Assembly (NCBI GenBank): GCA_043228905.1
Contig: JBHGNT010000001.1
Coordinates: 32,922,001 to 32,986,000, forward strand
Length of the DNA stretch: 64,000 nucleotides
Source of the DNA: Azolla caroliniana
Taxonomy: Eukaryota; Polypodiophyta
Reading direction: 5' to 3'
The notes beneath the pieces were generated by a model. That model ran no database searches. It saw only the letters and a list, made by a program, of their open reading frames with translations, and was not told the DNA's origin. The position numbers and the translations under genes were made by a program. Below are positions 25,142 through 39,609 of this stretch, one piece after another. How positions within the stretch are numbered: position 1 is the first letter of the stretch; each line of letters begins with the position of its first letter.

Positions 25142-28100
25142 CCCTAGTTTGCTAGTGGCATCATTGACACGTAAACTTACCAAGTATGAGTTTGTGCATG
25201 GGAACATGCCATTGTGGACATGATAGTACGAAAACTATGTATGTTTTTGTACATATATGTATTGCGTACATGCCTATGCAACAAGCTAAAAGTTGTAAAC
25301 ACATCATTTTGAATAAAACATTTAAATTGCATATCATTATGACTTCAAGATCCTAACTTACATGGATCCAATTTGTCTATAACCTCCGATTAATTTTGAG
25401 ACCCACAACAATTATGTTTAGATACTAGAATTCCTCATTTATGTTGTGAGAGGGTTTATATAAATACCTTATCTAATTTTGTTGTCCCTTTAGAGAAGAC
25501 GTTGCATACGCACGCACATGCTTGCGTAACTGTCATGACTCATAACTAATGTTGTCGTGCAATGTGTTTTGAGTGTTACACCATACCAACCAAGCTTTTC
25601 ATCTTGTGCTAATGAGGTTGTGTGAGTCATGTAAATAATGGATGTGATACTCTAACCCATTAACCACACACAAACACCGCGGTTCTACTACATTTGCACT
25701 GAAGATCATACTCTTTCACATGAGATTCTAATTGGGTAATGTGTGAGACTATTGAAGAGAAAATTGAACTTAGGAGTGTTTGTACCATACATGATATTGC
25801 ACCATGTTCCTAATTAGGCAATCCAATATAATTGCACTTATGTATATAAAGGATGCCTCCTCAACCCAATGGCACACACATGCACACATACGTGTATATG
25901 TGAAACATATGATCCATGTGTGTTTGTCAATTTTCTTGAGCCCATAGATGTATTGCAAAAGGTAAATATGAAAAAATATATTGATAGGAACCCTCATGTG
26001 GCCATTATGAAGGAGTTTTGATTTGCCTTTTGTAAAATTGTGTATATTTCTCTACATAAAACTAGGTTTGTTGAGTTTTTCACATGCATCAAAATCACAT
26101 TAAATAATATAGGTACTTTGAATAATATAGGTGAAGATTTCTACAAAGAATGTTTTCATTTGTTGAAAATAAGGTTGTAATTCATGGACACACGTGCTTA
26201 TAGCCATGCATTGAACATTGTTATGTTTGAACAACCAATTGAAGATTTGCTACATGGTAGACTAAGGGCTTTTATAAACATTGGATCATGCCTATAATCT
26301 AAATATAATTTGATGCAAGCCTAAAATTTTAGCTCTAATTCTTGAGGTTTAACGTGATTAATAAACTTAATTTAAGTTAATTCGAAAATATGTTTAAGTT
26401 AATTCGAAAATATGTTTAAGTTAATTCGAAAATAGGGGTATTGTGGTAAGCATTAAAAAATATTAAGGGCATTCTATTATTAAAAAACATTAGGCTTGTT
26501 TTTGTAGTTTTTGATAGACTTTGTAAGTTCTTTGATACTTTTTTCTGAAAATATAGTAACACTCACAAAATGGGCAATGCTTTTTTCTTGATGGTTGATG
26601 TTCCATTTAAATAGCAAGTTAGGCCACCCAACTTTGGAATACTCATTAAATTTTATTAGCTCGCCTTAACATTTCATTTGTATATGTATGTATGTGGAAT
26701 CAACTTCAAATTCGTTAAAAAAAATCGATTTAATAATAAAAAAAGGATCCCTCGGGAAGTTGAGTGTGACTTGTTGATGCATATTAAAGAAACATTGTAA
26801 CAACCTTTTATTCAATGGTGTTTTTGTTTTCTTTTGTGACACGAATAGCTTGCTTCACCATTGTCTTGGCTTTTGTGTTTCATGTTGCTTCTTGTTGAAT
26901 GTGGAGAGTCACTTTAAAATGGAGGACAACCTATGTCTTTGTTTTAAAGAAAACATCACATATTTTATCCTAGAATGAATCATATTAGTATTTGAGATGG
27001 AGTAAAAGAAAAATATGTATAACATGAAGCTTTTTAGCAAGGAAAACTATTGTTGAACACAATATACCTATGAAGTAGTATCTTAGGTTACTATGATAGA
27101 AGTGGATAAATCCAAATGCAATTTATGCCATTTAGCAATTTGAAAACTGCACTTTACTCAAAAGGAACCAAGTCATGAGCGTTAGGGACACCATCACATG
27201 AATATACACGACATTTAATATGGGAATGGAGTTTGGTGTGCCACTAAGTGACAATGCCAATGATTTGCACATAGTCATATGTCCAATGATTTTTCATTAT
27301 TTAAATTCTGATACTATTACTAGCAATAAAGTTTTGACTTGTTATTCTAAGAAAACCAAATATCTTCTTCAATATTTATGGATGCACTTAAATATTATTG
27401 CATATTTCCTCCAATTTGAATGATTGCTTAAAAATGGTCTTGTGTCTCTTTTGTTAGTATGCTTTGTAATTGAGTGTTTGATCTTAATGGAATCTTCATC
27501 GCCATATTTTCAAATAGAGAGATTTATGATGGAAAAGATGTAAGTGAGGACTCATAATTCAAAATAATGTTGAGAATGTATGGAATAAAACAAACTAGCT
27601 CAAGGTTTTTCAAGATAACTAACCAAAACTATCTACAAGTACAAACTATCTATATATTTATATACATATATATATTCTACATTGATGATTGAACATTACA
27701 TGAACTAGACATAAAGTCAAGTTTAATGTGACCTTATTGGATATATGGAAGAAAAATACTCTAGACTTAACGAAAAGAGATTGATGGTCCTACTTTAAAG
27801 TCACAGAGAAGTTCACGTATCTTAGAAAAATAACACAAAGTACTATGGATTATAGAGTTTTGAATTTAAACATATTGTATTTACGTTAATTATCACCAAG
27901 CTCCTTAGTTTTAGCTACACCTTACCAACAACCAAGGTGTATACTCAATCAACTTACGACAGCTTCTCATCAATTTTAAAAGTCAATTTAACCTAATTGA
28001 CCACGTAAGTGCACTCACTAAAAGAGCAACTCATCTAAGGCTATTCATCACTCAAGTGCACTCACTAAAACAATGACATTAACATCTTTTAGAGTTATTT

Positions 28101-30029
28101 CTGACATTTATTGAAGGAAGCTAAAGCACTTTCCAAGAAAAAAAGTGCTTTGTATAGTTGTTGAGCCAAGCAAGAATCAAATTTTTAGGTGTCAACGTAG
28201 AAAATAAAAAAGTATTTCAAAGAAAGGTATTTATGAGGCATGTTACAGTATCATTGACATCATGACACGATGTGACTGGATTGTACACCAGCGTTATCAA
28301 TGTCACATTATGTGTTTTAATTCCTCGATGCTTATGTGGAAGTGTATGATATAAGAAAACATGAACTAATCCTTCTCCAAAATGAAAACAATTTTGTAAT
28401 TACACAAAGTTTGACCTGTAATTACACTTCTCCTTCTTGAATTGTAATTGTTTAAAATGAAAATAGACACGTCTTTATCTTGTCGTTATGGGTATGAACA
28501 AAAAAAATTGTCCATGATTTATTGTTTTGCAAATAAAAGACATAAACATAAATTAGATACTTGAAATTGATGAGCTTTGACAATCTCCTTGTAAGAATGA
28601 CATACAAATCCTTACATAATGGTTTTCATTCATAGATATAGACTATGTCCCAATTAATGAATATCTTCCTCAAATAAAACAATTTACCCCAAAATTTCAT
28701 ATTGTTTTGCCTTTTGTCTAATTCAAGTGTGTTTTCCTCATATGTTTTTGATTCATCTTGTCTAAATCCATGTTTGTTATGGTAGTTTCTTCTCTTTCTT
28801 GGTAGTCCTTTCGACCTCTAGCATTGTCCATATGTGTGCATTAAAGTGTGCATATGTCTTTCCATATTAAATTGCATGCATAAATGTGGATGTTTTTTGT
28901 TCGCATAAGAGTGTGTTGACCCAAGTATGCGAATGTGTTAATGTTTATTTCCATGTATATTTTGTGTATTCAATCGCATTTTTTTGTCATATGCAATTTC
29001 ATAGGTGTTGAGGTTGATATTTTGATTCATTTTTTGCATGGTCAAAAAATTACTCCAAGAATTTGAAGCACCGAGCAACAACTATCTTTGGAGTTTTGAT
29101 GAATGTCAACCTCACTAAGACAATTGTCTAATCTTAATTTCCACATTTTTAAATTTCAATCATTTGATCATCATCTTTCAATGTTAGGGTTACAAGTGTA
29201 TTTAATGTCAATCTGATTTCAATCAATGTTTTGTTTAATTTCATTATATAGATCAATCACATTTTGTGTGGTTTAAGTATGTAATGATCATCTTGGTGGC
29301 TCGCCACTTTAAAAATTGAGGGAAAATGTAGGTTAAAAAGGTACAAAGCATACTTTGAAATTTCCTTGTTTTATCAAAGATACAGGATAGAACATTATCT
29401 TGATGATGTACTGGGAAATATATTCCTTTCAGGATTGTAAGATAAAAAACCATCACATCACGTATTTGATCCTTCAGAGGCCTACTAAAATGAGATTGAA
29501 GAAACAAGCAGGTTAAATATACCAAATAAACTCAGAAGATCAGTATAATTGGTTACTAAACTTGTTTCTAGTTCAGTTTGTAGTTGAAATTTGGGTTTCA
29601 GATCTTGAGCAGCTGGGTTAGCATGCTTCAATCGGATGGCACTTTCAGAAATTTGATATAAGTCAAAGTCTTATGCATAGTATCGTTATCTCAACAGTGC
29701 ATCTCATACATCATCCTCTAGAAACTCCAGAAGTTTTTCTGAACTCTTAAAGAAACCAATTTTTATAGACTCTCAACAGGTTGAATGAATACATATCTCG
29801 AAAATGAGAGATATTTCCACTGTAAAACATTGCTAGGTGAATTACAAAAGAACTATTTCGCCACATCATCATAATGTTTGAATGGTGCATTACATTTTCT
29901 ATTTTCTCTTTAACATGGAACGCGAAGCCAAACTAACATTTTAGGTTAGGACGGAAAAATGATAAATATTTGCTGTATCAAGGCTTCCACACCTACATTG
30001 TCTTCTCTTTCAATCATCCAACTATTATA
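24429..30029. other. Long AT-rich intergenic region
   Basis: In 5.6 kb I found no gene. The first kilobase lies upstream of the HD-Zip gene and should hold its promoter. A (GT)n(GA)n microsatellite lies at about 25098-25140 and a 22-bp minisatellite at 26371. The rest has short random open frames with no protein-like composition. The last 100 bases are the SMU1 3' flank. Decayed transposons beyond recognition are likely but not demonstrable here. Confidence 0.5.
26371..26436. repeat. Minisatellite, about three copies of a 22-bp unit
   Basis: TTTAAGTTAATTCGAAAATA followed by TG repeats at 26371, 26393 and 26415, the last copy diverging after AAAATA. The copies are otherwise identical. No function is evident. 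Confidence 0.92.
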
Positions 30030-30066
30030 TCAAGGCTTCCACAGCTTCATAACATTGTCTTCTCCA
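29976..30066. repeat. Duplication of the SMU1 terminal codons into the 3' flank
   Basis: The end of the last SMU1 exon, about 30066-30028, which encodes the final residues [10 protein letters not shown] plus stop, is repeated at 30007-29976. The second copy has a 5-base deletion and a substitution, so it cannot encode the same peptide. Shared words on the plus strand are TATCAAGGCTTCCACA and ACATTGTCTTCTC. The spacer between copies is about 20 bases. The coding copy nearest the gene body is intact. Confidence 0.85.
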
Positions 30067-33000
30067 TACGTCACTAATAGATTTCTGTGTGGGTGATGAG
30101 TAACCCCAATCACATCCTTTTCATGAACCTGGAAAAAATAGAAGATATCTCAATTTTCTTCTTTAGTATGCTTCAGATGGGAAAGCAAAACTAAAATGAT
30201 AACAAACTTTAATGATCCTCCTACCTTCATCAAATGTTCCAGTTTCCCCGTTTGCTGACTAAAGCAATATAGCATCCTGTATCATATAAAAAATAAGCTT
30301 GCATACCTCTTGCCTTGAAGAATCAATTTCTTTTATCTTTTCATTGTTCTTTCTCTTTTCTCTCTTAATTTATTTTATCTTAGTACCTTTCTTCTTTCTC
30401 CTTTCTATTTTCTTTCGTTTTTCAAATAAAGCTGTAGTATATTATCTGCTCAGATGAAGAATCAAATTCTTACCTATCTTCTCCCACACAGTAGATCCAT
30501 TCGCCTTTTGGAGAGACACAAGCACCTACAAAGTCTCCTCCTTCTCTTTTACCCGATGAAAAGCTCTTTACCACCTGTATACGCCCAAAAGAAACTTTCC
30601 AACTGAAAATGCATCCCAGATTACTCATTCTCTATGTGATAGATACAGCATTATAAAAGCCATTACCTGGCCCTGAAGAGTCATAATGTAGATAGAAGAA
30701 GCTCTATTGCATACAACAACATGATCTGGATTCTTCGGAAACAAATGAACTGAATTGACTGTTGCATCCCCTCCCTGTTATAAGATGATGTTAATGCCAC
30801 ACTCATTTAATTCTGAAAGAATGTATATCATATTAGAATCATTTTCTTACCCGTAATGGAGGAGGTGGCCTGAACGTATGAAGGCAATCTGTAGTCTTCA
30901 CATCCCATACCTACAAATGCATTCTATATAAATTAATGTAAAGTTGTCATTAAGTACTTAAAATTTCATTTATTTGCAAATATATACAGTTGTCATAAAG
31001 TGTTTCAAATTCTATTAATGTAGGAACCCATCATTTTACCTTAACAGAACCATCACTAGAAGCTGTCAAGATGCGTGTTCCATCACTGGTGAAAATAGCA
31101 TGGTTAACATAAGATGAATGTCCTCTGAATTCTTTGAGGGCCTTGCCGGATTTCAAGCCATGTATTCTGTTCATTATACAGAGAACACAGATTTAGGATT
31201 GATCATAAAAAAATCATGGTGTGCTCAATATTCTTATCTACTGTTCAATGCAAACTTACCTTGCAGTTCCATCAAAAGAAGTACTTAAAATTTGACTACT
31301 ATCTCTGGAAAAAGTAATGCTTGTTACTCCTTGAGAATGTGCACGCTCAAGTCGACGCAGACACTGCCCTGTCCGGATTCTCCAAACCTGAAGTGCAAAC
31401 GGAACATATTTAGAACTCGACCTCACTACCCTTATATTGCCGGTTTCAGTTAAAGACAGTTGGAACTGTAAATCGGCAAATCACATCAAACAAGTGATGG
31501 GCATTCCAGTAGTGAACTTCAAAACAAAATAAAGGAAGGGGCACTATCAAGATTCTACATACATTATTACTATAAAGAAAATACCAATAACGAATGTATA
31601 CAATATTTAAGAGATTAAAAATGGAAGGCTCAAAATATTACATTGTGCTAAAAACTTTTTATGCATTGGCTGTACAAGAATCCTTTACCACCCAAAAAAA
31701 GAAATATAGTGAACTTCTGAAAGAAATTGATAAGTCTACCTAAGACATCATAATGTCTATTTAGAATCGTCATGCTAGTTACAGTTCAAATAGATATCAC
31801 ACAGATCAAACAGCTGGCTTTTGGTGTGGATATCTAATATCAAGCCTTTACAAGGGCCACCGTTTTGAAGTACCCAAATGCATATTCATGTCATGGCTAG
31901 ATTCAAAGTTGGGTTCTCTCAACTTTGTATTTTTGCTGCTACAATGCAAATCATTAAACGAATGGCGAGAACAGGAGAAACAAAAACAGGACTATAAATA
32001 GCTTAACAGCAGACCATAAAAAAAACAAAGTTTCTGTTCATGAGAGAGAACACAAGCAAAAACCCCATGGCCCAGGCAAAGAACATACTGGACATTATCA
32101 ATTGTGAGGACTATTCATTGTAACATCCCTGTTCACAAGCAAGTATCAATGTCCACCTCTAATTCTTAGCATATGCAAGTAAAAGTATTTCCCTTATGCA
32201 CCACATTGGGATTGTTTGCCAATATGTTGCTGATTAAGACTTTTTACTTTTTTCTGTTCATGAACTTTGAAATGCTAAACTAGCAGTAGAAAAGTTCTGA
32301 ATGCATTTTTGGAATATCTCAAAAAATTTGATGAGGAAAAGACAGATGTGTCTGCTGTGAATGAGACAACTGGCTGGTGAAATTCTGCATGAAGGCATTG
32401 GACGATGAGTATCGACATAGGTATTATCATTGATGCTGTCAACCATAAGGTTGCCCCATCAGCTAGATAGTTTAGTTTCAGGGATCTAAGTTCAATTAGC
32501 ATATTTTATCAAATTAATGAAAAAAAAGAGAAGGCTAGAAAAACTCTCCACTTGACTAATAATTTCTCAAGCTAAGGCCATTGGCTCAGGTGAGACATTT
32601 TTAGTCAGAAAAGTGAACAATTTGCTGTACTATGCCTAGCTGTACCTAGCACTTACCATGAGCTAGAATCCAGGTACAAATGTAAAGCAAGGTCAAAAAC
32701 ATGTGTGGATTGTTTGCCTCACAAATTCGTCATGATATCTGATATTCGCTATCATTTATAAGTCATATGGTTGTCTCCATTACCACAAATGCTCTTCTAT
32801 AATAGTGGACTCATGCATATATGCAAATTCAGGCCTCATATTCCACACCTTTTTATAGCCCATTTGTTTCAACATTGAATGCCCATAATTAACAAGTATC
32901 GACACACAACTTCAGAGCTATATTTCCTTTCAGATTTATTTGGACTAAAATGCTGATATAATAAGATATTCAGACTAATGACTTGACTTAACTGCATAAG

Positions 33001-36000
33001 GTATCAGCTTCTAAAATCAAAGAAAAACATGAAATGATGTTGAAGGCATCAACAAAGAAAAAAGGGGTTCTTACAAAAGTTACTTACCTTAATCTTTCCA
33101 TCTTGTGAACCAGATGCTATCATTTCTGAATCCCTACTGAAATCTGCACATAACACTGCTTCATCATGCATCATAAATGCATCCTGTCACACAATCAAAC
33201 AACAACTTAAATTCAACAATGATGTGAAAATTCTCTATATCATTAAGACATTCTGGCATGATTTCTTTATGATTTTGCCTCTCAAATTAAGACATTCTGG
33301 CGTGAGATTGAGTGTATATTCAGAAAAAAAAATGCATACATATTGTGGCATACCTTACATGAGCGCTACTAATCATCTAAACCTAGCTACAAAAAAGGAA
33401 AGGGAAGAAGTTCCATTAACTTACATCAGCCTGGTATTGCAAATCCTTCTTCAATTTTCCACTGATGTAATCCCAGACCTAGAATCCAAAAGAATGTCCA
33501 TTCACACTGATTTAGATCTTTTAATTCAGAAAAAACTAAAACATGCCTTACTGACAAAGTTCCAAACCAACCTCAAGAAAGCCGTCAACTGACGAAGAAA
33601 CAAGATATTGACCATCAGGAGAAAACCGAGCCGATTCTGGATGGCTTTGCTTGCCAAACTACCAGATTCAAGTAAAATTAATTACAGTCAGTTCCAAAAT
33701 AGACTGAAATTCTCATTACAATGTTGCATATTGATTGTCTAGACTACAGTCACCGCTAGGTGGTTGACATCCATATTACAGAGATTCAATAACTATACAT
33801 CTTTAATAAGAAAAGACAAATATTAATTACCTTTATAGAATGAGCTAGCATTGTAGGGAAATTTTCTTCTTCATCTGCTTTCACTGCTGCTGTACCTCTG
33901 AAAAGATCAAATTGTGTTCCTGGTGGCAGAAGCCCTGAAGCAAATTTTGTGAAAAGAAAGAAAGCAACATTAGACCTGATATTGATGGAGATAAAAAAAT
34001 AATAGTTACATAAAAAGAAAGCGAGAAACACACCTTGATGTTGTTGCCATTTCAAAGACTGGCCAATAAGTGCCATTAATCTTGATGGAGGCACCACTGT
34101 TACCTCAGAGGCAAGAGCTGCAGAAAGTTCAAAAAAAATCATAAATCAAGAAAGTTTACACCTAGTGAGACCTGGACACCAGCATGCTAGTAGAAACGAA
34201 ATGTTATCGTAATGCCTTCAAAGACCAGAATTTTCTACAAAACCAATCATTACGTCCACGTGAATCTTATAGAATCTCTGGATATGTGACTTGCCTTGTC
34301 CAATGAGAGCTCTCCTCTTCTCTTTTGATGAGTCTTGATAAGCCTGCCACATTTCAGCGACATAGTCAGCTCTTTATTTTTGTGAAAAGAAAGAATTCTG
34401 ACCCAATTTTTGTGTATTTACCTCTCTGGGGTCAAAGTATGTACGCACTAACAAGTGCTCAAGTCGAAGATATCTTTCAGGTTGTTCTTGTTTCATGAAC
34501 CCCATTGCTTGTGTTTGCCTCAATATTGCCCTTGCTGTGTCTAGCTCCCGTAATTCTATCATTTCCAATACAATCTAACAAAGCACGATGTCATCCTTAA
34601 TACGTTTGATAAGAACAGAGATAAATCAGATACTACATGTGTCAGAAGATTGCAATGAGCAAACATAGTATATATGATAATAAGATCACTTGAAGAAATC
34701 AGATCCTAAGGTCACAAGAGAAAATCTACATATGGTAACAATATTGTATGAACAAATCAGATAATATAAACCATTACAATATTGTACCTGTCATAAAAAT
34801 AGGGAGAAGACAAAAATACCTGTTCATAAAGATCTTCTAGCTTCTTCCTTGGAAGCTTGAGCTGAGAAACTTGAGGAAGGACTGCATCCCAACGGCCATT
34901 GTTGATATCTGCTACAAATGTCTCTAAACTATCAACCGTGTTTAGTGACACCTGACACTCATTTTGCAGCATCTGGAATGTCTGGTGCAAGGAATTCTCT
35001 TTACAGAATTGCAGTACAATTCTGATAACACTGCGAAAAAATACGAAGAAGGAAAATTATGTTTATGCCCCATCATTATCACATGTTTCTTAAAACAATA
35101 CTACATATGGCCCAACAAAACCTCTCTCTCTCTGTATATTAGGTATATACTGCTGAGAGGCAAGCCAAGTTTTTTGATCCAGGTTCAAATCTCACTATAT
35201 GCACTACTTTACTGTAGAATGTATGGTTGAATGCATGACCTTCTGGTTGCCACTGGACAACCTTATCAACTGCGTTGCAACGATCTGGGCCATGATCTCT
35301 CAGTACCAATAAACCTGAGAATCAGTGGACACTCCATACTCTGGACATGAAGTTGAGATAGTGGACAGCTTTTTAAATACTTGTGAATTGGCACCCCACG
35401 TAACTCACTTGAAAGAAACCCTTGATATGGAGAATGGAGGAAGGTACAGCTGCAATTTTGGATATAGAGCTCTCCAGAAACTCGATTACGCTCCTGGAGA
35501 CTTTATTATCATCCTTGGTGAGAGAGTGGATAAATAAGAGTTGCGCAGTGAAAAGAGGGGTTGAGAAATAAAGAGAAATAGAAACAGATATTCATAGTCA
35601 TAAAAAAGGTAAAATAATCATTGTGTATTACAGAACCTCAAAAATCTATGACAAAGAAGAGATGTCATTTCCCAATACTAAAACTGATTGTTTCGTTTCA
35701 GGCCAATGTTGTCGCATGGGAAATAGGATAAATCATGAAAGTTTCTTACAATGCGTTCTAATTTCGTGACATTCCATTTGCATGCTGAAAAGTAGATCGT
35801 AGAATCAAATTTATGGTGGAAAAGTAGACCAGACCATGGTTTCTTGAATCCCCGCTATCAAGAAGGATACGACCATGAAGAATAAAGTGAAATTAATACC
35901 TTGCCACACTTGATAACTTGCAGCCTGAATGGAAGACCAAGACCACGATACATCGGTCAAAGTTTGAATAACTGCTAACATAACATAAATCCTCAATTTC

Positions 36001-36655
36001 GTTGGGAAAATAGGAAGCAGTGGAAAGCTGCGGCTCAGACTCACATTCCCTCACACTGCTGCATACATGTTCCCAGAAGGTTTTCAAATAGAAATGGGTG
36101 GCTGACATTTGAGAAGAAGACGCAAGTTTGTGTGTGAATTACATGGTCTTAACAAACCCAAGAAAATATGGTGAATGCGGCTGTTGTGTGCCTAGAATAA
36201 TGCTGAAAATTAAAAGAGTTTTTTTGCGTGAGTGCACCACCTTTCCAATAATCCTCCCTAGGACAGGCCTCTTAACATAGAGCAGTTTCAAAAAAAAATT
36301 CCACGGTTTGCTAATGTTTCGATCAGAGCTCCCTCTTTCACTTGGTAGATTCAACGCCTCAATACAATTAGATAGTAAAAAAAGCAATTTAATTTTTTCT
36401 CATTTCTCCAAGTTCGGCTCCTAGTCCCCACTCAGAGCCACTGAGAAACACTTAAACACAAAACCTTCATGTCATCTCTCTTTTTCCTCCGGAAGGAAAC
36501 AAATAAAAAAGAAGGATCACGGTCATCACTGCATTCTTTTCCATTCACCGTGAGCTGTCTGTGCGTGTACATATATGTATGTGCTGTGTACATGTTTCTT
36601 AGGGTTGTATCAGAGAATTTACTTACTCGGGAGCTTCGATTTCGAGGGCGGCCAT
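30030..36655 (-). CDS. SMU1: SMU1 WD40-repeat splicing factor
   Basis: Sixteen coding exons, in order: 36655-36627, 35030-34820, 34574-34422, 34343-34295, 34117-34034, 33934-33831, 33658-33572, 33478-33425, 33183-33088, 31387-31260, 31166-31040, 30910-30851, 30774-30667, 30574-30474, 30276-30225, 30128-30030. All phases fit and the product is 513 aa, the same length as human SMU1. The start is [19 protein letters not shown] LisH motif covers about residues 8-40, followed by CTLH, the conserved linker [18 protein letters not shown], and a WD40 propeller from about residue 215 ending [14 protein letters not shown]1 works with RED in the spliceosomal B complex in the nucleus. Intron 4 has a GC donor (CAAG|GCAAGT). 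A (TC)n tract at 36740-36771 lies just upstream. Near-certain. Confidence 0.97.
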
Positions 36656-36736
36656 GTGTTCTGTCGCGCTCGCTCAAACGAACGGGAAACGGAAGGAAGG
36701 AAGGAAGGAAATCTCTTCTGCTCCTGCTGCTGCCTT

Positions 36737-36773
<37 letters not shown>

Positions 36774-39609
36774 CTTACAAAACAAGATTTGATCAGCACC
36801 GAAATATGTACATAAACTGACTTAAAACTTATTATTACCAAGTGATGTTGCTCAAAAAAACCCAAACGAGGGGTCTCAGGCTCGAGCCCAGATTGATCAA
36901 ACTCTTGCTTTTTTTCTTATCGTCAGATTAATTCCAATTTGCCTCCTATGCGTGTGCTTTTTTACTAATATACGTTATTTTAGCTTGTTTTTTGAGACCT
37001 ACCGATGAATGTACATGTGTGGAGGCAAGGTGGGACATATCATTTAAGTAAGAACCTTGCCATATACCTTATAGAAATCAGACCTTTCCTTCTCCGGCCA
37101 CACTTCGCATGAATCGGTCATCGACCGAATGGCCATGAAATCAAAACCCGTAGTAGAATATGTGTCTATGAATACATGGAATGACTCTAGAAAACTTTAA
37201 CATCGACAATCCCATTAAGTTGAGTGAGAGAAGGTTAATGAATTTTCTGGGTCTCATCTTCATGAGTAAGGTCATCCCCCCTCCCTTTTCTTCTATTTTA
37301 AAAAATGAGTATTTTTCAATAATTTCCAAAATGAACAAGCATGCTAATTTTATTTCTATATAGCATATCAACATTTTCAAGTAATTGTCCCTTGAATATG
37401 GGAAGAGAAACGATGGCATTTTCTTTTGTGTCCATTTTCTCAATTCCAGTAGGAAAAAGCCTTATTCCTAGAGGGGTGGCAATTTCAAGTATACCAAATT
37501 AAGTTGTCTGCTAAAAGACTTTTGCGATCTTATTATTGAAGCTATTTGAAATGTATTGCAATAATCCTAACAAATCTATTGCACCCACTTGAATTGATCA
37601 TAAATATTTTACAACAATATTATCAAGGCTACCAAGCATCATGACACCTATTTTTCAAGGCTTCCTATCATGGAAATAAAATAAGACGTTTATTAGTCGT
37701 TGATTATCTTTTTAGGTCGTGAGCTTAAGCGAATGAATATATCGAAAACAACCAAATCTTCTTTATCATTTATCAACTTGCAAAGCACATAACTATGAAT
37801 CTATGATGATGATGATGATTCACACCCATGAATTCCTAGGCTTCCTATCAATAATATATTTTGCTGTTGTTACTCATTTGAGATTATAACCAATCTCTCT
37901 TTTGAAAGTATATCACATTTTCTTTCTTGACCATAAGAGTCTCTTTGTAGAGTACAAAGGGCAACTCAAGTCACGCACGCTCCTTTGGCAACATGGCCAC
38001 CATCATCACATTCTCCTTTGAGATTATAACACGTTGTGCACGCTTCATTTCCTCGGAAAATGTATGAGCCTCTTTGATTCGAGAATAAATACCCTTCTTA
38101 CTTAAACCTCTTGGGTTTTTATTTACCGGAATGCCCCTCCATCATTTTTTAACAATCACAGAAGACCGCCTTTCACTCCCTCAAAGATTAAGAAGAAGAA
38201 GAAGAACCAAATGTTTCCCTGCTGCTGCTATTCATCGAACTCACATATTTGTTTCTGTCTTTTAGAAGAAGGAGAAGAAGTAATGCCAATTGGTAGAGCA
38301 ATTGATGTGGATATGTATCAACAAGTGAAGTAAGTGACTACGTATGCGAAAGAAAAACACCAAATTCGTATAGCGTCATGAAAAATCAGGGTTTGGACTG
38401 CTTTCTTCTCTTTCGTGTACAGTGAAAAGTCTGATTTTATTTTATATATCAGAGAGCTTCACGATACCCAGAGAATGAAACAATTATGAGCATTAGCTGC
38501 AAAATATGCAGAAACGGCCGGAAGAGAAATGGAAGAGAATAATGTAGATTCATAAAGGAAAGGTGACTATTAATTTATGTGAGTATAACTAAGTAATCCA
38601 TGCGATTTATGACTATTAGCAAGAAATTGATGGGAGAAAAAGACTGTAAGTGTTTGAATCAAAATAGAAACGAATTAATGCAACAATGAAAGCAAGACGA
38701 TGGGGTTTGAATGTTAGATTTATGATCAAAATTCTGATGAAAACCATGGATTATGTCAATTAGACTCGAGAGCTCTAGCGTTTTCATCAAGAATGTATGA
38801 GGCTTATCTGCAACAATGGAAGGAAAAAGATACCTTTTAAATGCTAGATATCATGATAGAATGAATGAATGAATGGATAGAAATTGGACATATACACCAA
38901 ATAGATTCATGAATCTGTAAAGCCCAAACCGAGAAATTCTGACCATTGTCTATAAAAAAGCATCTATGGAAGGAAGAAGATGGATTTTAAATGTTAAGAT
39001 TCATAAAGGAAAGAAAGAATGCGATAAAAAACTGCAATTACATACCAAATAGCATGTCTGAGCAGTATAAAAAATGGTGCTGAAATGGCTAGAAGGAATG
39101 GGGTTGTATATGTTAGATTTGTAAAGGAATGTAACTCTGTGATTATATGAAATCGTCATTGAGCTCTAGACTCCTCAGCTAGAAAGTACAAACATTATCT
39201 ACAACATTGCAGAACTGGAAGGAAGAAACAAAATTGTATATGTTAGATTTATAAAAGAAAGAAATGTTGATGATGCTAGTATTGGCTCGTTCAATGGAAA
39301 TGTACAGGCAATTACGGGGCCATGACACTTATAGCTTTAGGATTGGCAGTTCAATTTCTAAAGAAGAATCACAGACTTTGCAGTTTTTCTTCATCCCTTG
39401 AAAGGAAAAGAGAAGAAATGGCTCCAACGTTATGTTCCAGGTCCTTCCTTCCGAACGAGTATCGAATCATGGTAGTCAGGAGTAATAAAATAGGATTGGA
39501 AACTCAAAGAAAATAGGACTGGATTATTTTCTGATTCATATGAATTATAGAATCTGAACTTATAGTATGCAAACAATGATAGCCGATCCATTCCCTTGAA
39601 AGGAAGCAG
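36656..39609. other. Intergenic region between divergent SMU1 and PPR genes
   Basis: The first 120 bases hold the SMU1 5' UTR with a GGAA run (about 36693-36708) and the (TC)n tract. From about 38500 to 39290 lies a degenerate repeat array (listed). A short frame at 38283 ends at a good donor (GTGAAG|TAAGTG context), and another frame at 39322-39516 has a transit-peptide-like composition. Either could be a 5' exon of the PPR gene, but I cannot prove splicing. An in-frame TAG at 39562 closes the PPR frame upstream. Confidence 0.5.
38540..39290. repeat. Degenerate tandem array, units of roughly 120-170 bp
   Basis: A motif like TGTTAGATTTATAAAGGAAAG recurs at about 38545, 38713, 38843, 38994, 39113 and 39241. 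Each is preceded by a purine-rich GGAAGGAAGA-like stretch and a TGCAA/ACAA context. Intervals vary from about 119 to 168 bases and copies diverge strongly. Copy number and unit boundaries need a self-alignment. Confidence 0.55.

Noticed and set aside
35150-35230. tRNA-like words (GGTTCAAATC) near 35183
   Set aside because: No acceptor-stem pairing or D-arm could be laid out around it.
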